DNA from: Chloroflexota bacterium
GTDB taxonomy: Bacteria; Chloroflexota; Dehalococcoidia; UBA2247; RBG-13-53-26
Assembly: GCA_016875915.1 (NCBI GenBank)
Contig: VGOM01000014.1
Span: forward strand, 1-50,848
Direction: 5' to 3'
DNA length: 50,848 bases
The position numbers were made by a program, and so were the translations under genes. Within the stretch, counting starts at the first letter, position 1. Each line of letters begins with the position of its first letter. The notes under the pieces were generated by a model. It saw only the letters and a list, made by a program, of their open reading frames with translations, ran no database searches and was not told the DNA's origin. Below, piece after piece: positions 15,464 through 23,024 of the stretch.

Positions 15464-16675
15464 ATGCCCAGTACGCCACTGCAGGGAATCCGCGTCATCA
15501 GCTTCGGCACTGGCGCCGTCATACCCGATTTCGGCAAGATCATGGGGGAACTGGGGGCCGACGTCATCAAGATGGAGTCCAGGGAGAACATGGACTTCAT
15601 GCGGACCATCGGCGCCGATCCGGACAATATCGGCGGCTTCAATGAGTCCAACCGCAGCAAGAGGAGCTTCGGCGTCAACCTGAGGAAGGACAAGGGCAGG
15701 GAGCTGGTCAGGAGACTGATCAAGATGACCGACATCATCGGCGAGAACTTCCGGGGCGGGGTGATGAAGAGCCACGGACTGGACTACGAGAATGTGCGCC
15801 AGGTCAAGCCGGACATCATCTACGTCAGCAGCCAGGGCTTCGGCAGCGGCGGACCGTTCGCCGACTACCAGGCCTACGGTCCCATGCTGTCCGCAGCATC
15901 AGGCCTGCTGTCCCTCTGGGCACACCCCACCGACCCCTACCCCGTGGGGGCCAACGTGCCCCTGCCCGACCACATGGCCAGCAAGCAGGCGGTGTTCGCG
16001 GCCATCGCCGCACTGGACTACCGGCGGCGGACAGGAAAGGGCCAGTTCATTGACATGTCGCAGGTCGAGGTGGCGGCGGGGCTGATCGGAGAGGCCTGCC
16101 TGGACTACACCATAAACAAGCGGGTTCAGAAGCCGGCCGGCAACAGGAGTCCCTACTCCGCGCCAAACAGCTGCTACCGCTGCAAGGGCAACGACCAGTG
16201 GTGCGCCATAAGCGTGTCCACGGATGCCGAGTGGCAGGCATTCTGCAGGGCGATCGGCAATCCGCCCTGGACCAAAGAGGCGAAGTTCGGCGATGTCCTG
16301 GGCCGGGTGAGGAACGTGGAGGAACTGGACAAGCTGGTGGAGGAGTGGACCCTTCAGCATGAACCCGGCGACGTGATGAACACCCTGCAGAAGGCCGGCG
16401 TGGCCGCCGGGGTCTGCCTCCGTCCCGCAGAAACCCTGACCGACCCCCAGCTCCAGTGGCTCAATGCCTTCGTCGAGGTTGACCATCCCGTGGCCGGGAA
16501 GAGGATCTACCCCAACGTGCCCTTCAAGATGTCCGAGGCCAAGCTGCCCCCGAGCCGGCCAGCACCCATCCTGGGACAGCACACCGTGGAGATCTGCCGG
16601 GAACTGCTCAAGATGTCCGACAGTGAGATCAACCGGCTGAAGGACGAGGGGGTTCTGGAGGTCTCCAAGCGCTAG
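15464..16675 (+). CDS. CaiB/BaiF family (family III) CoA-transferase, copy 2
   Basis: 403 residues, with AAGGAGG before the ATG. N-terminus LQGIRVISFGTGAVIPDFGKIMGELGADVIKMES; catalytic-region GKGQFIDMSQVEV with the Asp conserved; C-terminus LGQHTVEICRELL. It diverges clearly from copy 1, so this is not a recent duplication. Both copies keep the catalytic Asp, so both could be active, or they may form an interlocked heterodimer. No acyl-CoA dehydrogenase or ligase is adjacent to reveal the pathway. Confidence 0.93.
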   Translation: MPSTPLQGIRVISFGTGAVIPDFGKIMGELGADVIKMESRENMDFMRTIGADPDNIGGFNESNRSKRSFGVNLRKDKGRELVRRLIKMTDIIGENFRGGVMKSHGLDYENVRQVKPDIIYVSSQGFGSGGPFADYQAYGPMLSAASGLLSLWAHPTDPYPVGANVPLPDHMASKQAVFAAIAALDYRRRTGKGQFIDMSQVEVAAGLIGEACLDYTINKRVQKPAGNRSPYSAPNSCYRCKGNDQWCAISVSTDAEWQAFCRAIGNPPWTKEAKFGDVLGRVRNVEELDKLVEEWTLQHEPGDVMNTLQKAGVAAGVCLRPAETLTDPQLQWLNAFVEVDHPVAGKRIYPNVPFKMSEAKLPPSRPAPILGQHTVEICRELLKMSDSEINRLKDEGVLEVSKR

Positions 16676-16846
16676 TGTAGTGCTTCGCAGATATCGTTAT
16701 GTGTGATCGTGTCCCACGCCACCCCAGCGCTGGATCCCGCATCAAGTGCGGGATGACATTGGCGTCGGGTCCGTCTGCCTCAGGCAGACGACACAGACCG
16801 AACACACGACAGTCAGGCTAGGGGAGTGTTGGAGACACTACGCTAG
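16672..16846. repeat. possible 175-bp MITE-like unit with 11-bp imperfect terminal inverted repeats
   Basis: CTAGTGTAGTG at 16672-16682 is matched in inverse by CACTACGCTAG at 16836-16846 (10 of 11). The interior is non-coding and holds two strong hairpins: ATCCCGCA-TCAAG-TGCGGGAT at 16734-16754 and CGTCTGCC-TCA-GGCAGACG at 16772-16790. The left end overlaps the stop codon of the CoA-transferase gene. No clear target-site duplication was seen, so an element boundary is not proven. Confidence 0.35.
16734..16754. repeat. REP-like palindrome, copy 1
   Basis: 8-bp arms ATCCCGCA and TGCGGGAT with loop TCAAG, within the context CTGG-palindrome-GACATTGG. The same module recurs at 28945, 28985 and 29889 with compensating arm changes, so the stem rather than the exact sequence is conserved. 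Confidence 0.7.
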
Positions 16847-16867
16847 AGCGGCAAGCTTCCGAAGCGC

Positions 16868-16903
16868 AGAGCGGTGTCAGCCACCCGGGGGCGGCACCGC
16901 TCT
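16868..16903. terminator. possible terminator hairpin between convergent genes
   Basis: AGAGCGGTG pairs with CACCGCTCT (9 bp) across an 18-nt GC-rich loop, followed by CTTCTTGT. It lies between the CoA-transferase operon and the convergent peptidase gene. The T-tract is weak, so confidence is modest. Confidence 0.4.
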
Positions 16904-16917
16904 CTTCTTGTCCGTGA

Positions 16918-17292
16918 TCAGTCGGGCTCCCTGTCGTCTTCAATCTCGTCCAGCGCCTCGTCGTCCAGACCGAAGTGGTGGGCGATCTCGTGGCGGACGA
17001 CCCTCTGGATCTCAGCCACAGTGTCCCTCTCCGACCGGCAGGCAGCTTCGATGGGCCGCTGGAAGATGGTGATCCGGTCGGGGAGAACCATGTTGTAGCC
17101 CCGGGTGCGCTCGGTATGAGGAATCCCCTCGTAGAGTCCCAGCAGGGTCGCACCGCTGTCAGCTCTGGCCAACTGCGCCGCAGTAGGGGCATCCTCCACC
17201 ACGATGTCGACGTTCTCCAGGCTGTCCAGGAACTCCTGGGGCAGGCTCTCCACCGCCTCAGCCACCAGGACTTCGAATCTGGCTCTGTTCAT
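16918..17292 (-). CDS. metallopeptidase family (zincin-like) protein
   Basis: 124 residues from the ATG giving MNRARFEVLVAEAVESLPQEF. The C-terminal half carries HEIAHHFGLDD, the HExxHxxGxxD signature of minimal zincins. NVDIVVED and LLGLYEGIPHTERT match the small cytosolic 'metallopeptidase family' group. There is an acidic tail (DEIEDDREPD). A TGC-TATAAT promoter lies about 43 bp upstream, back to back with recO. The natural substrate is unknown for the family. Confidence 0.9.
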   Translation of the reverse strand: MNRARFEVLVAEAVESLPQEFLDSLENVDIVVEDAPTAAQLARADSGATLLGLYEGIPHTERTRGYNMVLPDRITIFQRPIEAACRSERDTVAEIQRVVRHEIAHHFGLDDEALDEIEDDREPD

Positions 17293-17334
17293 CTCGGGCC
17301 GCCTCAGTCTGAGCAAGCGCTGATCCCGGCCAGG

Positions 17335-17343
17335 ATTATAGCA
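17335..17343 (-). promoter_or_regulatory. extended -10 promoter (TGC-TATAAT) of the peptidase gene
   Basis: The minus strand reads GTGCTATAAT, a perfect -10 with TG extension, with the start codon about 43 bp downstream. Confidence 0.6.
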
Positions 17344-17395
17344 CGGCCCCCTGCGGCGAGGCGGCCTCACGGGTGTTCTCGCATGAAGGCAACGG

Positions 17396-17404
17396 TGCTA
17401 GAAT
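17396..17404 (+). promoter_or_regulatory. extended -10 promoter (TGC-TAGAAT) of recO
   Basis: TGCTAGAAT ends at 17404, only six bases before the recO GTG at 17411. Transcription would therefore begin at or within a base or two of the start codon. Confidence 0.5.
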
Positions 17405-17410
17405 CTAGTC

Positions 17411-18190
17411 GTGTCCAGGCTGTACAAGACTCAGGGGGTGATCCTCAGTCACTCCTACGTGGGGGAAGCGGACGCGCTGCTGTCCATCTACACGCCCTTC
17501 CTGGGCAAGCTGAGGGCCGTCGCCCGGGGCGTGAAGCGGTCGAAGAGCCGCATGGCCGGCCACCTGGAGCCCCTGACCCACTGTTCGCTGATGTTGGCCA
17601 GAGGGCGCAACCTGGACATCATATCGGGCTGTGACACCATAGAGGCCTTCGCCCCTCTGAAGGCCAGCCTGTGGCTGACGTCGTGCGGGCTCTACGCCGC
17701 CGAGCTGACCGACAGGATGGGCGTGGAGGGCACGGAGAACCGGAGGCTGTTCCAGCTTCTCCTAGGCACCCTGCAGTCGCTCTCCAGCGGGGTCGAGCCC
17801 AGCACGGTCCTGCGCTATTTCGAGTTCCGGTCGATGGCCTGCTCCGGGTACCTGCCCGAGATCTGGCGGTGCGTCGCCTGCGGCCATTCACTGGAGATGG
17901 CCGCCCACTCGTTCAGCCCTACGGCAGGCGGACTGCTCTGTCCCCAGTGCCGCCCAGCGAACGGCTCGGCCCGGACGGTCTCGGTGAGGGCCATCAAGGT
18001 GCTCAGGTTCTTCTCCCGGCAGGGGCTGGCGGCGGTGGCAAGGCTGCGGCTGAAACCGGAGGTGCTGAGGGAGATCGAGGGATTGATGCAGCTTTATGTC
18101 ACCTACGTCCTCGACCAGGAGGTCAACTCGGCCCGGTGGCTGAGGGCGCTGCAGGCCGGCGGAGAGGACAGGACTGAGCAGCACGTATGA
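17411..18190 (+). CDS. recO: DNA repair protein RecO
   Basis: 259 residues: N-terminal OB-fold (YKTQGVILSHSYVGEADALLSIYTP; GKLRAVARGVKRSKSRMAGHLEPL), a helical middle and a zinc-finger (CVACGHSL, then LCPQC). It loads RecA onto SSB-coated ssDNA with RecR in gap repair. The start is GTG and no Shine-Dalgarno sequence precedes it. The -10 box lies six bases upstream, suggesting a leaderless mRNA. It converges with pheT. Confidence 0.95.
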   Translation: MSRLYKTQGVILSHSYVGEADALLSIYTPFLGKLRAVARGVKRSKSRMAGHLEPLTHCSLMLARGRNLDIISGCDTIEAFAPLKASLWLTSCGLYAAELTDRMGVEGTENRRLFQLLLGTLQSLSSGVEPSTVLRYFEFRSMACSGYLPEIWRCVACGHSLEMAAHSFSPTAGGLLCPQCRPANGSARTVSVRAIKVLRFFSRQGLAAVARLRLKPEVLREIEGLMQLYVTYVLDQEVNSARWLRALQAGGEDRTEQHV

Positions 18191-18256
18191 AGTAGGAAGT
18201 CCTGGCGGGCGGGGAGGATAGGACGGAGCTACGCCGCGGGGGGCGGCGGGGTGGAA

Positions 18257-20650
18257 TCAGCGGCGCAGTGCCGCGCCGAGCTGATCCGAGAGCCGGGTGA
18301 GGATGGCCTTCTCCACGGATTCCAGTTCCTCCTCGGTCAGGGTGTGATCCGGCGACTGGTAGGCGATCCTGAAGGCCAGGGACTTCTTGCCCGGCGGCAC
18401 CTGTTCCCCCATGTAGAGATCGAACAGGGCCACCCGGGTCACCAGGGGGAAGCCGCGGATGATCTCCATCACGCTGGCGGCCGGCACCCTGAGGTCGACC
18501 AGGAGGGCAATGTCCCTGACGGAGCGGGGGAAGCGGGAGATGGGCTGGAATCTGCCCTTGGCACCGGCGCAGTCCAGCAACTTCTCGACCTCCAGCTCGA
18601 AGATGGCCACCGGCTGAGGCAGGAGGTCGAACTTCTCGGCCAGGCCGGGATGGACCTCCCCGACAACGCCCACGGCGGTCTGTCCAGCCATGATCCGGGC
18701 GGCCCGGCCCGGGCAGAGTCCCTCCTGATTCAACGGTTCGAAGACGGGCTCCAGGCCCAGTCGGCTGAGCAGGGACTCGACCACTCCCTTGGCATCGTAG
18801 AAATCGAGCAGTCCCCTGTCTCCCAGCCATGACTGGGCTACCCGGGGGCCGCTGAGTATGCCGGCTAGGATCTCCGGCTCGCGGGGCAGGTCACCGCCTC
18901 TGGCCAGGAAGACCCGGCCGATCTCGAAGAAGCGGATGCCGTCATCCTCGTATTTCTGATTGGCGGCCAGCACCCCCAGCAGTCCGGGACGGAGGCTGCT
19001 CCGCAGGTACTCCTGCTCGGAGCTCAGGGGGTTGGCCAGGCGCACGGCGCTCTCCAGGGGAACGGTGGGGTCCAGCCGGTCACGGCTGTTCATGGAGTAG
19101 TTGATGGCCTCCTGGAACCCGCAGCCGGCCATGAGGTCCCGCAGTTCCTCCCTGAAGGTCAGTCCCCGGTCGATCTGCTGCCGGGGCAGTTGGCTGCCCA
19201 GCATGGTGCTGGGGATGTGGTCATAGCCGACTATCCGCGCCAGCTCCTCCACCAGGTCGGCGGTCCGGCTGACATCCACCCGCCAGTAGGGAACGACCAC
19301 CAGCAGCTCCCCGGGGGACTTCCCCTGGCGGCAGCCGAATCCCAGACAGCGGAGCACCTCCTCAGTCACAGAACGGTCCAGGTCGGTGCCCAGCAGGCGC
19401 CTGACCCAGGAGGTGTGGAAGACTATGGTCTCGGCCTCCCTCCTCCCCGGATAGACATCGACAATGCCCCTGGCGGCCTTCCCGCCGGCCAGCTTCAGGA
19501 TCAGCTCGGTGGCCCGCTTCAGCGCGGGAACGGTCAGTTCCGGACTGATCCCCCTCTCGAAGCGGATGGAGGCCTCACTGCGCAGCTTGAGGTTTGACGA
19601 CGTCCGCCGGATGCTCACCGGGTTGAAGTTGGCCGCTTCCAGCAGAACCGACGTGGTTATGTCAATCACCTCGCTGTCCGCACCGCCCATGACCCCGGCG
19701 ATGGCCACGGGTATCTTGGAGTCGGCGATGGCCAGCATCTCCGGGCTGAGGGCGCGGTCCACTCCATCAAGGCTGGTGATCTTCTCCCCCTTCGATGCGC
19801 GGCGGACGATGATCTTGCCCCCGCCGATCTGGCGGAAATCGAAGGCATGGAGCGGCTGTCCGTACTCCAGCATGACGTAGTTAGTGACATCGACGATGTT
19901 GTTGATGGGCCGCATGCCGCAGGCGGCCAGCCGGCGCTGCAGCCACGCTGGTGACGGGCCGACCTTCACCCCCTCGATGAGGCTGGCACAGTAGCGGCGG
20001 CAGAGGTCGGGGTCGGCGATCTCCACGGAGACCTGCCCCTCTATGGCCGGACCCTCTTCAGGGTAGGAGACCTCGGGGACCTTCATCTCCTGCCGCTGGT
20101 GGGCAGCGACCTCCCGGGCAATGCCCATCACGCAGAGGCAGTCGGGCCGGTTCGGGGTGACCTCCAGATCGAGAACGGCATCCCCCAGGTGGTCACTCAA
20201 GGGGACCCCCAGGGGGGAATCGGCGGCCAGCCGCATCACCCGCTCGTGCCTGTCCGACAGTCCCAGCTCCTTCTCGGAGCAGGCCATGCCCTCGGAGACC
20301 ACGCCCCTGATCTTGGCCGCCTTCAGGGGGGCAGGCTTGCCGGTGTGGCCGTCAAAGAGCTGGGCCCCCAGCCGGGCGAAGGGCACCTTGTCGCCCACCT
20401 CGACGCTGAGGTCGCCACAGACCACTGTGGACCGCACTGCGCCGCAGTCAACGGTGACCAGCTTCAGCCGGTCGGCGTTGGGGTGGGGCTCGACGGCCAC
20501 GATCTGGCCGACGCTGATCCTGTCCCAGCTCATGCCGGTGACCTCGATGCCCGACACCTCGGTCCCGGACATGGTCAGCCTGGCGGCCAGCTCCTTCAGG
20601 GGCAGGGTGATGCCGACGTACTCCCTAAGCCAGCTGAGGGGTACCTTCAT
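18257..20650 (-). CDS. pheT: phenylalanine--tRNA ligase beta subunit
   Basis: 797 residues, a full-length bacterial PheT. N-terminal MKVPLSWLREYV, then an EMAP/OB tRNA-binding domain (about 40-150), the B3/B4 editing domain (SLIEGVKVGPSPAWLQRRL, NNIVDVTNYVMLEYGQPLHAFD), the B5 domain and the C-terminal FDX-ACB anticodon-binding domain (PISRFPRSVRDIALLVD to the end). It pairs with PheS, encoded 38 bp upstream, as the alpha2beta2 synthetase. It is the last gene of the infC-rpmI-rplT-pheS-pheT operon. No T-box or Phe-leader was seen at the operon start. Confidence 0.97.
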   Translation of the reverse strand: MKVPLSWLREYVGITLPLKELAARLTMSGTEVSGIEVTGMSWDRISVGQIVAVEPHPNADRLKLVTVDCGAVRSTVVCGDLSVEVGDKVPFARLGAQLFDGHTGKPAPLKAAKIRGVVSEGMACSEKELGLSDRHERVMRLAADSPLGVPLSDHLGDAVLDLEVTPNRPDCLCVMGIAREVAAHQRQEMKVPEVSYPEEGPAIEGQVSVEIADPDLCRRYCASLIEGVKVGPSPAWLQRRLAACGMRPINNIVDVTNYVMLEYGQPLHAFDFRQIGGGKIIVRRASKGEKITSLDGVDRALSPEMLAIADSKIPVAIAGVMGGADSEVIDITTSVLLEAANFNPVSIRRTSSNLKLRSEASIRFERGISPELTVPALKRATELILKLAGGKAARGIVDVYPGRREAETIVFHTSWVRRLLGTDLDRSVTEEVLRCLGFGCRQGKSPGELLVVVPYWRVDVSRTADLVEELARIVGYDHIPSTMLGSQLPRQQIDRGLTFREELRDLMAGCGFQEAINYSMNSRDRLDPTVPLESAVRLANPLSSEQEYLRSSLRPGLLGVLAANQKYEDDGIRFFEIGRVFLARGGDLPREPEILAGILSGPRVAQSWLGDRGLLDFYDAKGVVESLLSRLGLEPVFEPLNQEGLCPGRAARIMAGQTAVGVVGEVHPGLAEKFDLLPQPVAIFELEVEKLLDCAGAKGRFQPISRFPRSVRDIALLVDLRVPAASVMEIIRGFPLVTRVALFDLYMGEQVPPGKKSLAFRIAYQSPDHTLTEEELESVEKAILTRLSDQLGAALRR

Positions 20651-20688
20651 CTCGATCCGTCCATCAACACCACGGCGATCATGCCGTC

Positions 20689-21723
20689 CTAGAACTGCTT
20701 CAGGAAGCGCAGGTCATTGCCGTAGAACAGCCGGATGTCGTCGATGCCATACCTCAGCATCGGTATCCGCTCCACCCCCATGCCGAAGGCGAAGCCGGTA
20801 TAGACCTCCGGATCGTAGTTCACCCGGCGGAGCACCTCGGGGTGGACCATGCCCGCCCCCAGGATCTCGATCCAGCCGGTGTTGCCGCAGAGGCGGCAGC
20901 CGGCGCCCTGGCAGATGAAGCAGTCGATGGCCATCTCCACCCCCGGCTCCACGAAGGGGAAGTAGTCACACCGGAAGCGCGCCTTCCGGCCTTCCCCGAA
21001 GAGTCGCCGGGCGAACTCGAAGAGCGTCCCCTTGAGATCGCTCATGGTGATGCCCTGGTCCACGGCCAGGCCTTCAACCTGATAGAACATGGATTCATGA
21101 GTGGCGTCCGTCGCCTCGTAGCGGAAGACCCGGCCCGGCATGATGGCCCTGATCGGGGGCCGCACGGTCTCCATCAGCCTGATCTGCATCGGCGAGGTGT
21201 GGGTGCGCAGCAGGCGGGACCTGTCGCCGCTGGGGGAATCCAGCCAGAAGGTGGCCCACATGTCACGGGCGGGGTGGTCCTCAGGGATGTTCAGGGCTTC
21301 GAAGTTATAGTAGTCCCACTCCACCTCCGGCCCCTCCACGATCTGGAATCCCATGGAGACGAAGACGGCGCAGATCTCCCGCAGTGTCTGCGTCGTGGGG
21401 TGAAGGCGGCCCAGGGGGAGGGGGTAGCCGGGGAGGGTGACGTCAAGCCTGCTCCGCTCCAGAACGGCGGCCAGGTCCTGTTCCTTGAGGAGCTGTTCCC
21501 GCTGCTGCAGGTCGGCTTCCAGCAGGGCCTTGATGTCGTTGGCTGCGGCCCCCGCCGCCCGCCTGTCTTCAAGGGGCAGCGAGCCCAGTCCCCGGAGGAC
21601 GGAGGTCAGGGCCCCTTTTCGGCCCAGGTAGCGGACCCGCCACTTCTCAAGATCGGAGAGGTTGGTGATGAGGGCGAGCTCAGCGACGGCTTTGGTCTTG
21701 AGCTCCTCAAGCTCTCTGAGCAT
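20689..21723 (-). CDS. pheS: phenylalanine--tRNA ligase alpha subunit
   Basis: 344 residues: an N-terminal coiled-coil ([18 protein letters not shown]), then the class II catalytic core with motif 2 ([24 protein letters not shown]) and motif 3 ([17 protein letters not shown]). The [23 protein letters not shown] strand includes Cys residues ([13 protein letters not shown]) that could bind a metal, as in a subset of bacterial PheS. It starts 3 bp after the rplT stop, indicating tight coupling. Confidence 0.97.
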   Translation of the reverse strand: MLRELEELKTKAVAELALITNLSDLEKWRVRYLGRKGALTSVLRGLGSLPLEDRRAAGAAANDIKALLEADLQQREQLLKEQDLAAVLERSRLDVTLPGYPLPLGRLHPTTQTLREICAVFVSMGFQIVEGPEVEWDYYNFEALNIPEDHPARDMWATFWLDSPSGDRSRLLRTHTSPMQIRLMETVRPPIRAIMPGRVFRYEATDATHESMFYQVEGLAVDQGITMSDLKGTLFEFARRLFGEGRKARFRCDYFPFVEPGVEMAIDCFICQGAGCRLCGNTGWIEILGAGMVHPEVLRRVNYDPEVYTGFAFGMGVERIPMLRYGIDDIRLFYGNDLRFLKQF

Positions 21724-21726
21724 CGG

Positions 21727-22089
21727 CTACTTGCCTGTGCTCTCTCCCTTGGCCACGGTCACCAGTTGAGAGAAGGCATGGGGGTCCTTCACAGCCATGT
21801 CGGCCAGCATCTTGCGGTTGACTTCCACGTTGGCCCTCTTCAGGCCGTTCATGAACTGTGAATACGAAAGGCCATCGGCCCTGGCAGCGGCATTGATGCG
21901 GCAGATCCAGAGGCGGCGCATGTCTCCCTTGCGTTCCCTTCTGTGACGGTAGGCATAGCTCAATGCCTTGAGCATTGACTCATGGGCCCGCCGGTAGAGG
22001 GTGTGCTTGCTGGCCCGGTGACCCTTGGTGAGCTCCAGTACCTTCTTGTGACGACGCCGTGTTACGACTCCGCTCTTGACTCGTGGCAA
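21727..22089 (-). CDS. rplT: 50S ribosomal protein L20
   Basis: 120 residues: [28 protein letters not shown] at the N-terminus and [14 protein letters not shown] in the globular part, both diagnostic. The start codon is TTG, with AAGGAGG just upstream. L20 is an early 23S rRNA assembly protein and, in some bacteria, an autoregulator of this operon. Gene order infC-rpmI-rplT is the universal one. Confidence 0.98.
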   Translation of the reverse strand: MPRVKSGVVTRRRHKKVLELTKGHRASKHTLYRRAHESMLKALSYAYRHRRERKGDMRRLWICRINAAARADGLSYSQFMNGLKRANVEVNRKMLADMAVKDPHAFSQLVTVAKGESTGK

Positions 22090-22099
22090 TGGTCCTCCT

Positions 22100-22297
22100 T
22101 TATGCGTAGGGCAGGAGCCGGCTCACCCGTCTTCTGTTCGTGGCGTGGACCACAACGTCGGTGGAGTACTGGCGCTTCACGCGGGGCGGTTTGCGCCTTC
22201 GAAAATGGCTCTTGCCTATCTTGGAATGCATTAACTTGCCGCCACCGGTGACCCGGAATCGCCGCTGGGTGGCCTTGTGTGTCTTAAGCTTGGGCAC
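22100..22297 (-). CDS. rpmI: 50S ribosomal protein L35
   Basis: 65 residues, [24 protein letters not shown], an unmistakable bL35. The start is GTG with GGAGG five bases upstream. The first 14 bases overlap the end of infC, so the two are translationally coupled. It is highly basic and binds the large subunit. Confidence 0.97.
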   Translation of the reverse strand: MPKLKTHKATQRRFRVTGGGKLMHSKIGKSHFRRRKPPRVKRQYSTDVVVHATNRRRVSRLLPYA

Positions 22298-22835
22298 TGG
22301 TTACCTCCGCCGGTGTCTTCTTGATGACTTTGGGTGGTGAGAATATCAGACTCAGGCTCCGCTCCTCCACCAGAAGGGGCTGATCAACCACAGCCTTATC
22401 CTTGAGGTTGGTCAGCAGGTACTGGAGGACCTTCTTGCCCAACTCAGGGTGGGTCACCTCCCTGCCCCTGAAGATCACGGCCACCTTGACCTTGTCTCCT
22501 TCGGCGAGGAGGCGCTCAATCAAGCTCACCTTTGAGTCCAGATCGTGCTCATCAATCCTGGGCCTGAGCCGAAGCTCCCTGACAACAACGTTCCTGCGGC
22601 TCTTCCTGGCCTCCCGCTCCTTCTTGGTCTGCTCATACTTGTACTTGCCATAGTCCATTATGCGGCATACCGGCGGGACGGCACTGGCCGCGACCTCGAC
22701 TAGATCCAGATTCCTCTCCCTGGCCATCTGCAGGGCCTGGTAGACAGGCATGACATTGAGCCTCTCCCCGCTTTCGCCGACCAGCAGGATTTCGCTGGCT
22801 CGAATCCTCTCATTGATGCGCAGTTCTTTGATTAT
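22284..22835 (-). CDS. infC: translation initiation factor IF-3 (non-AUG start)
   Basis: About 183 residues if started at ATA (22833-22835), 182 from the next codon ATC. The family-typical N-terminus IKELRINERIRASEILLVG lies upstream of the first in-frame ATG (22749-22751), and a TAG stop lies two codons before ATA. No ATG, GTG or TTG exists in the interval at a suitable place. TAGGAGGTAG sits 10 nt upstream of ATA. E. coli infC likewise uses a rare AUU codon, which lets IF-3 repress its own synthesis by rejecting non-canonical starts. The NVMPVYQALQMARERNLDLVEV and DYGKYKYEQTKKEREARK motifs confirm identity. IF-3 binds the 30S subunit and checks initiation. Confidence 0.95.
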   Translation of the reverse strand: MIKELRINERIRASEILLVGESGERLNVMPVYQALQMARERNLDLVEVAASAVPPVCRIMDYGKYKYEQTKKEREARKSRRNVVVRELRLRPRIDEHDLDSKVSLIERLLAEGDKVKVAVIFRGREVTHPELGKKVLQYLLTNLKDKAVVDQPLLVEERSLSLIFSPPKVIKKTPAEVTSAQA

Positions 22836-22878
22836 GTGCTATCTACCTCCTACAGCACCTTCGGAAATCTGGACTCTA

Positions 22879-22908
22879 TCTATAACATATCCCACCCCCG
22901 GAAGTCAA
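22879..22908 (-). promoter_or_regulatory. promoter of the infC operon, TTGACT-N18-TATAGA
   Basis: On the minus strand, TTGACT (22903-22908) and TGT-TATAGA (-10 at 22879-22884) are 18 bp apart. Transcription would start near 22872, leaving a leader of only about 37 nt before the infC start, too short for a long L20-type pseudoknot. Confidence 0.6.
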
Positions 22909-22961
22909 ACATGGCCCATGCGAACATCCGTGCGGCTGCGGAGAGCGGCTGGAATCATGTA

Positions 22962-22990
22962 TTGTGGCCACTGTTCGCACAGGCTATAAT
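22962..22990 (+). promoter_or_regulatory. promoter of ppdK, TTGTGG-N17-TATAAT
   Basis: A perfect -10 TATAAT (22985-22990) and a partial -35 TTGTGG (22962-22967) are 17 bp apart. Expected leader about 28 nt, containing AGGAGG before the ATG. Confidence 0.55.
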
Positions 22991-23024
22991 GGCCGCATGA
23001 GGGGACTGTACAGGAGGTACGACC

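Noticed and set aside
22836-22908. L20-binding leader pseudoknot upstream of infC
   Set aside because: The predicted leader is only about 37 nt, too short, and no mimic of the L20 site was recognised.
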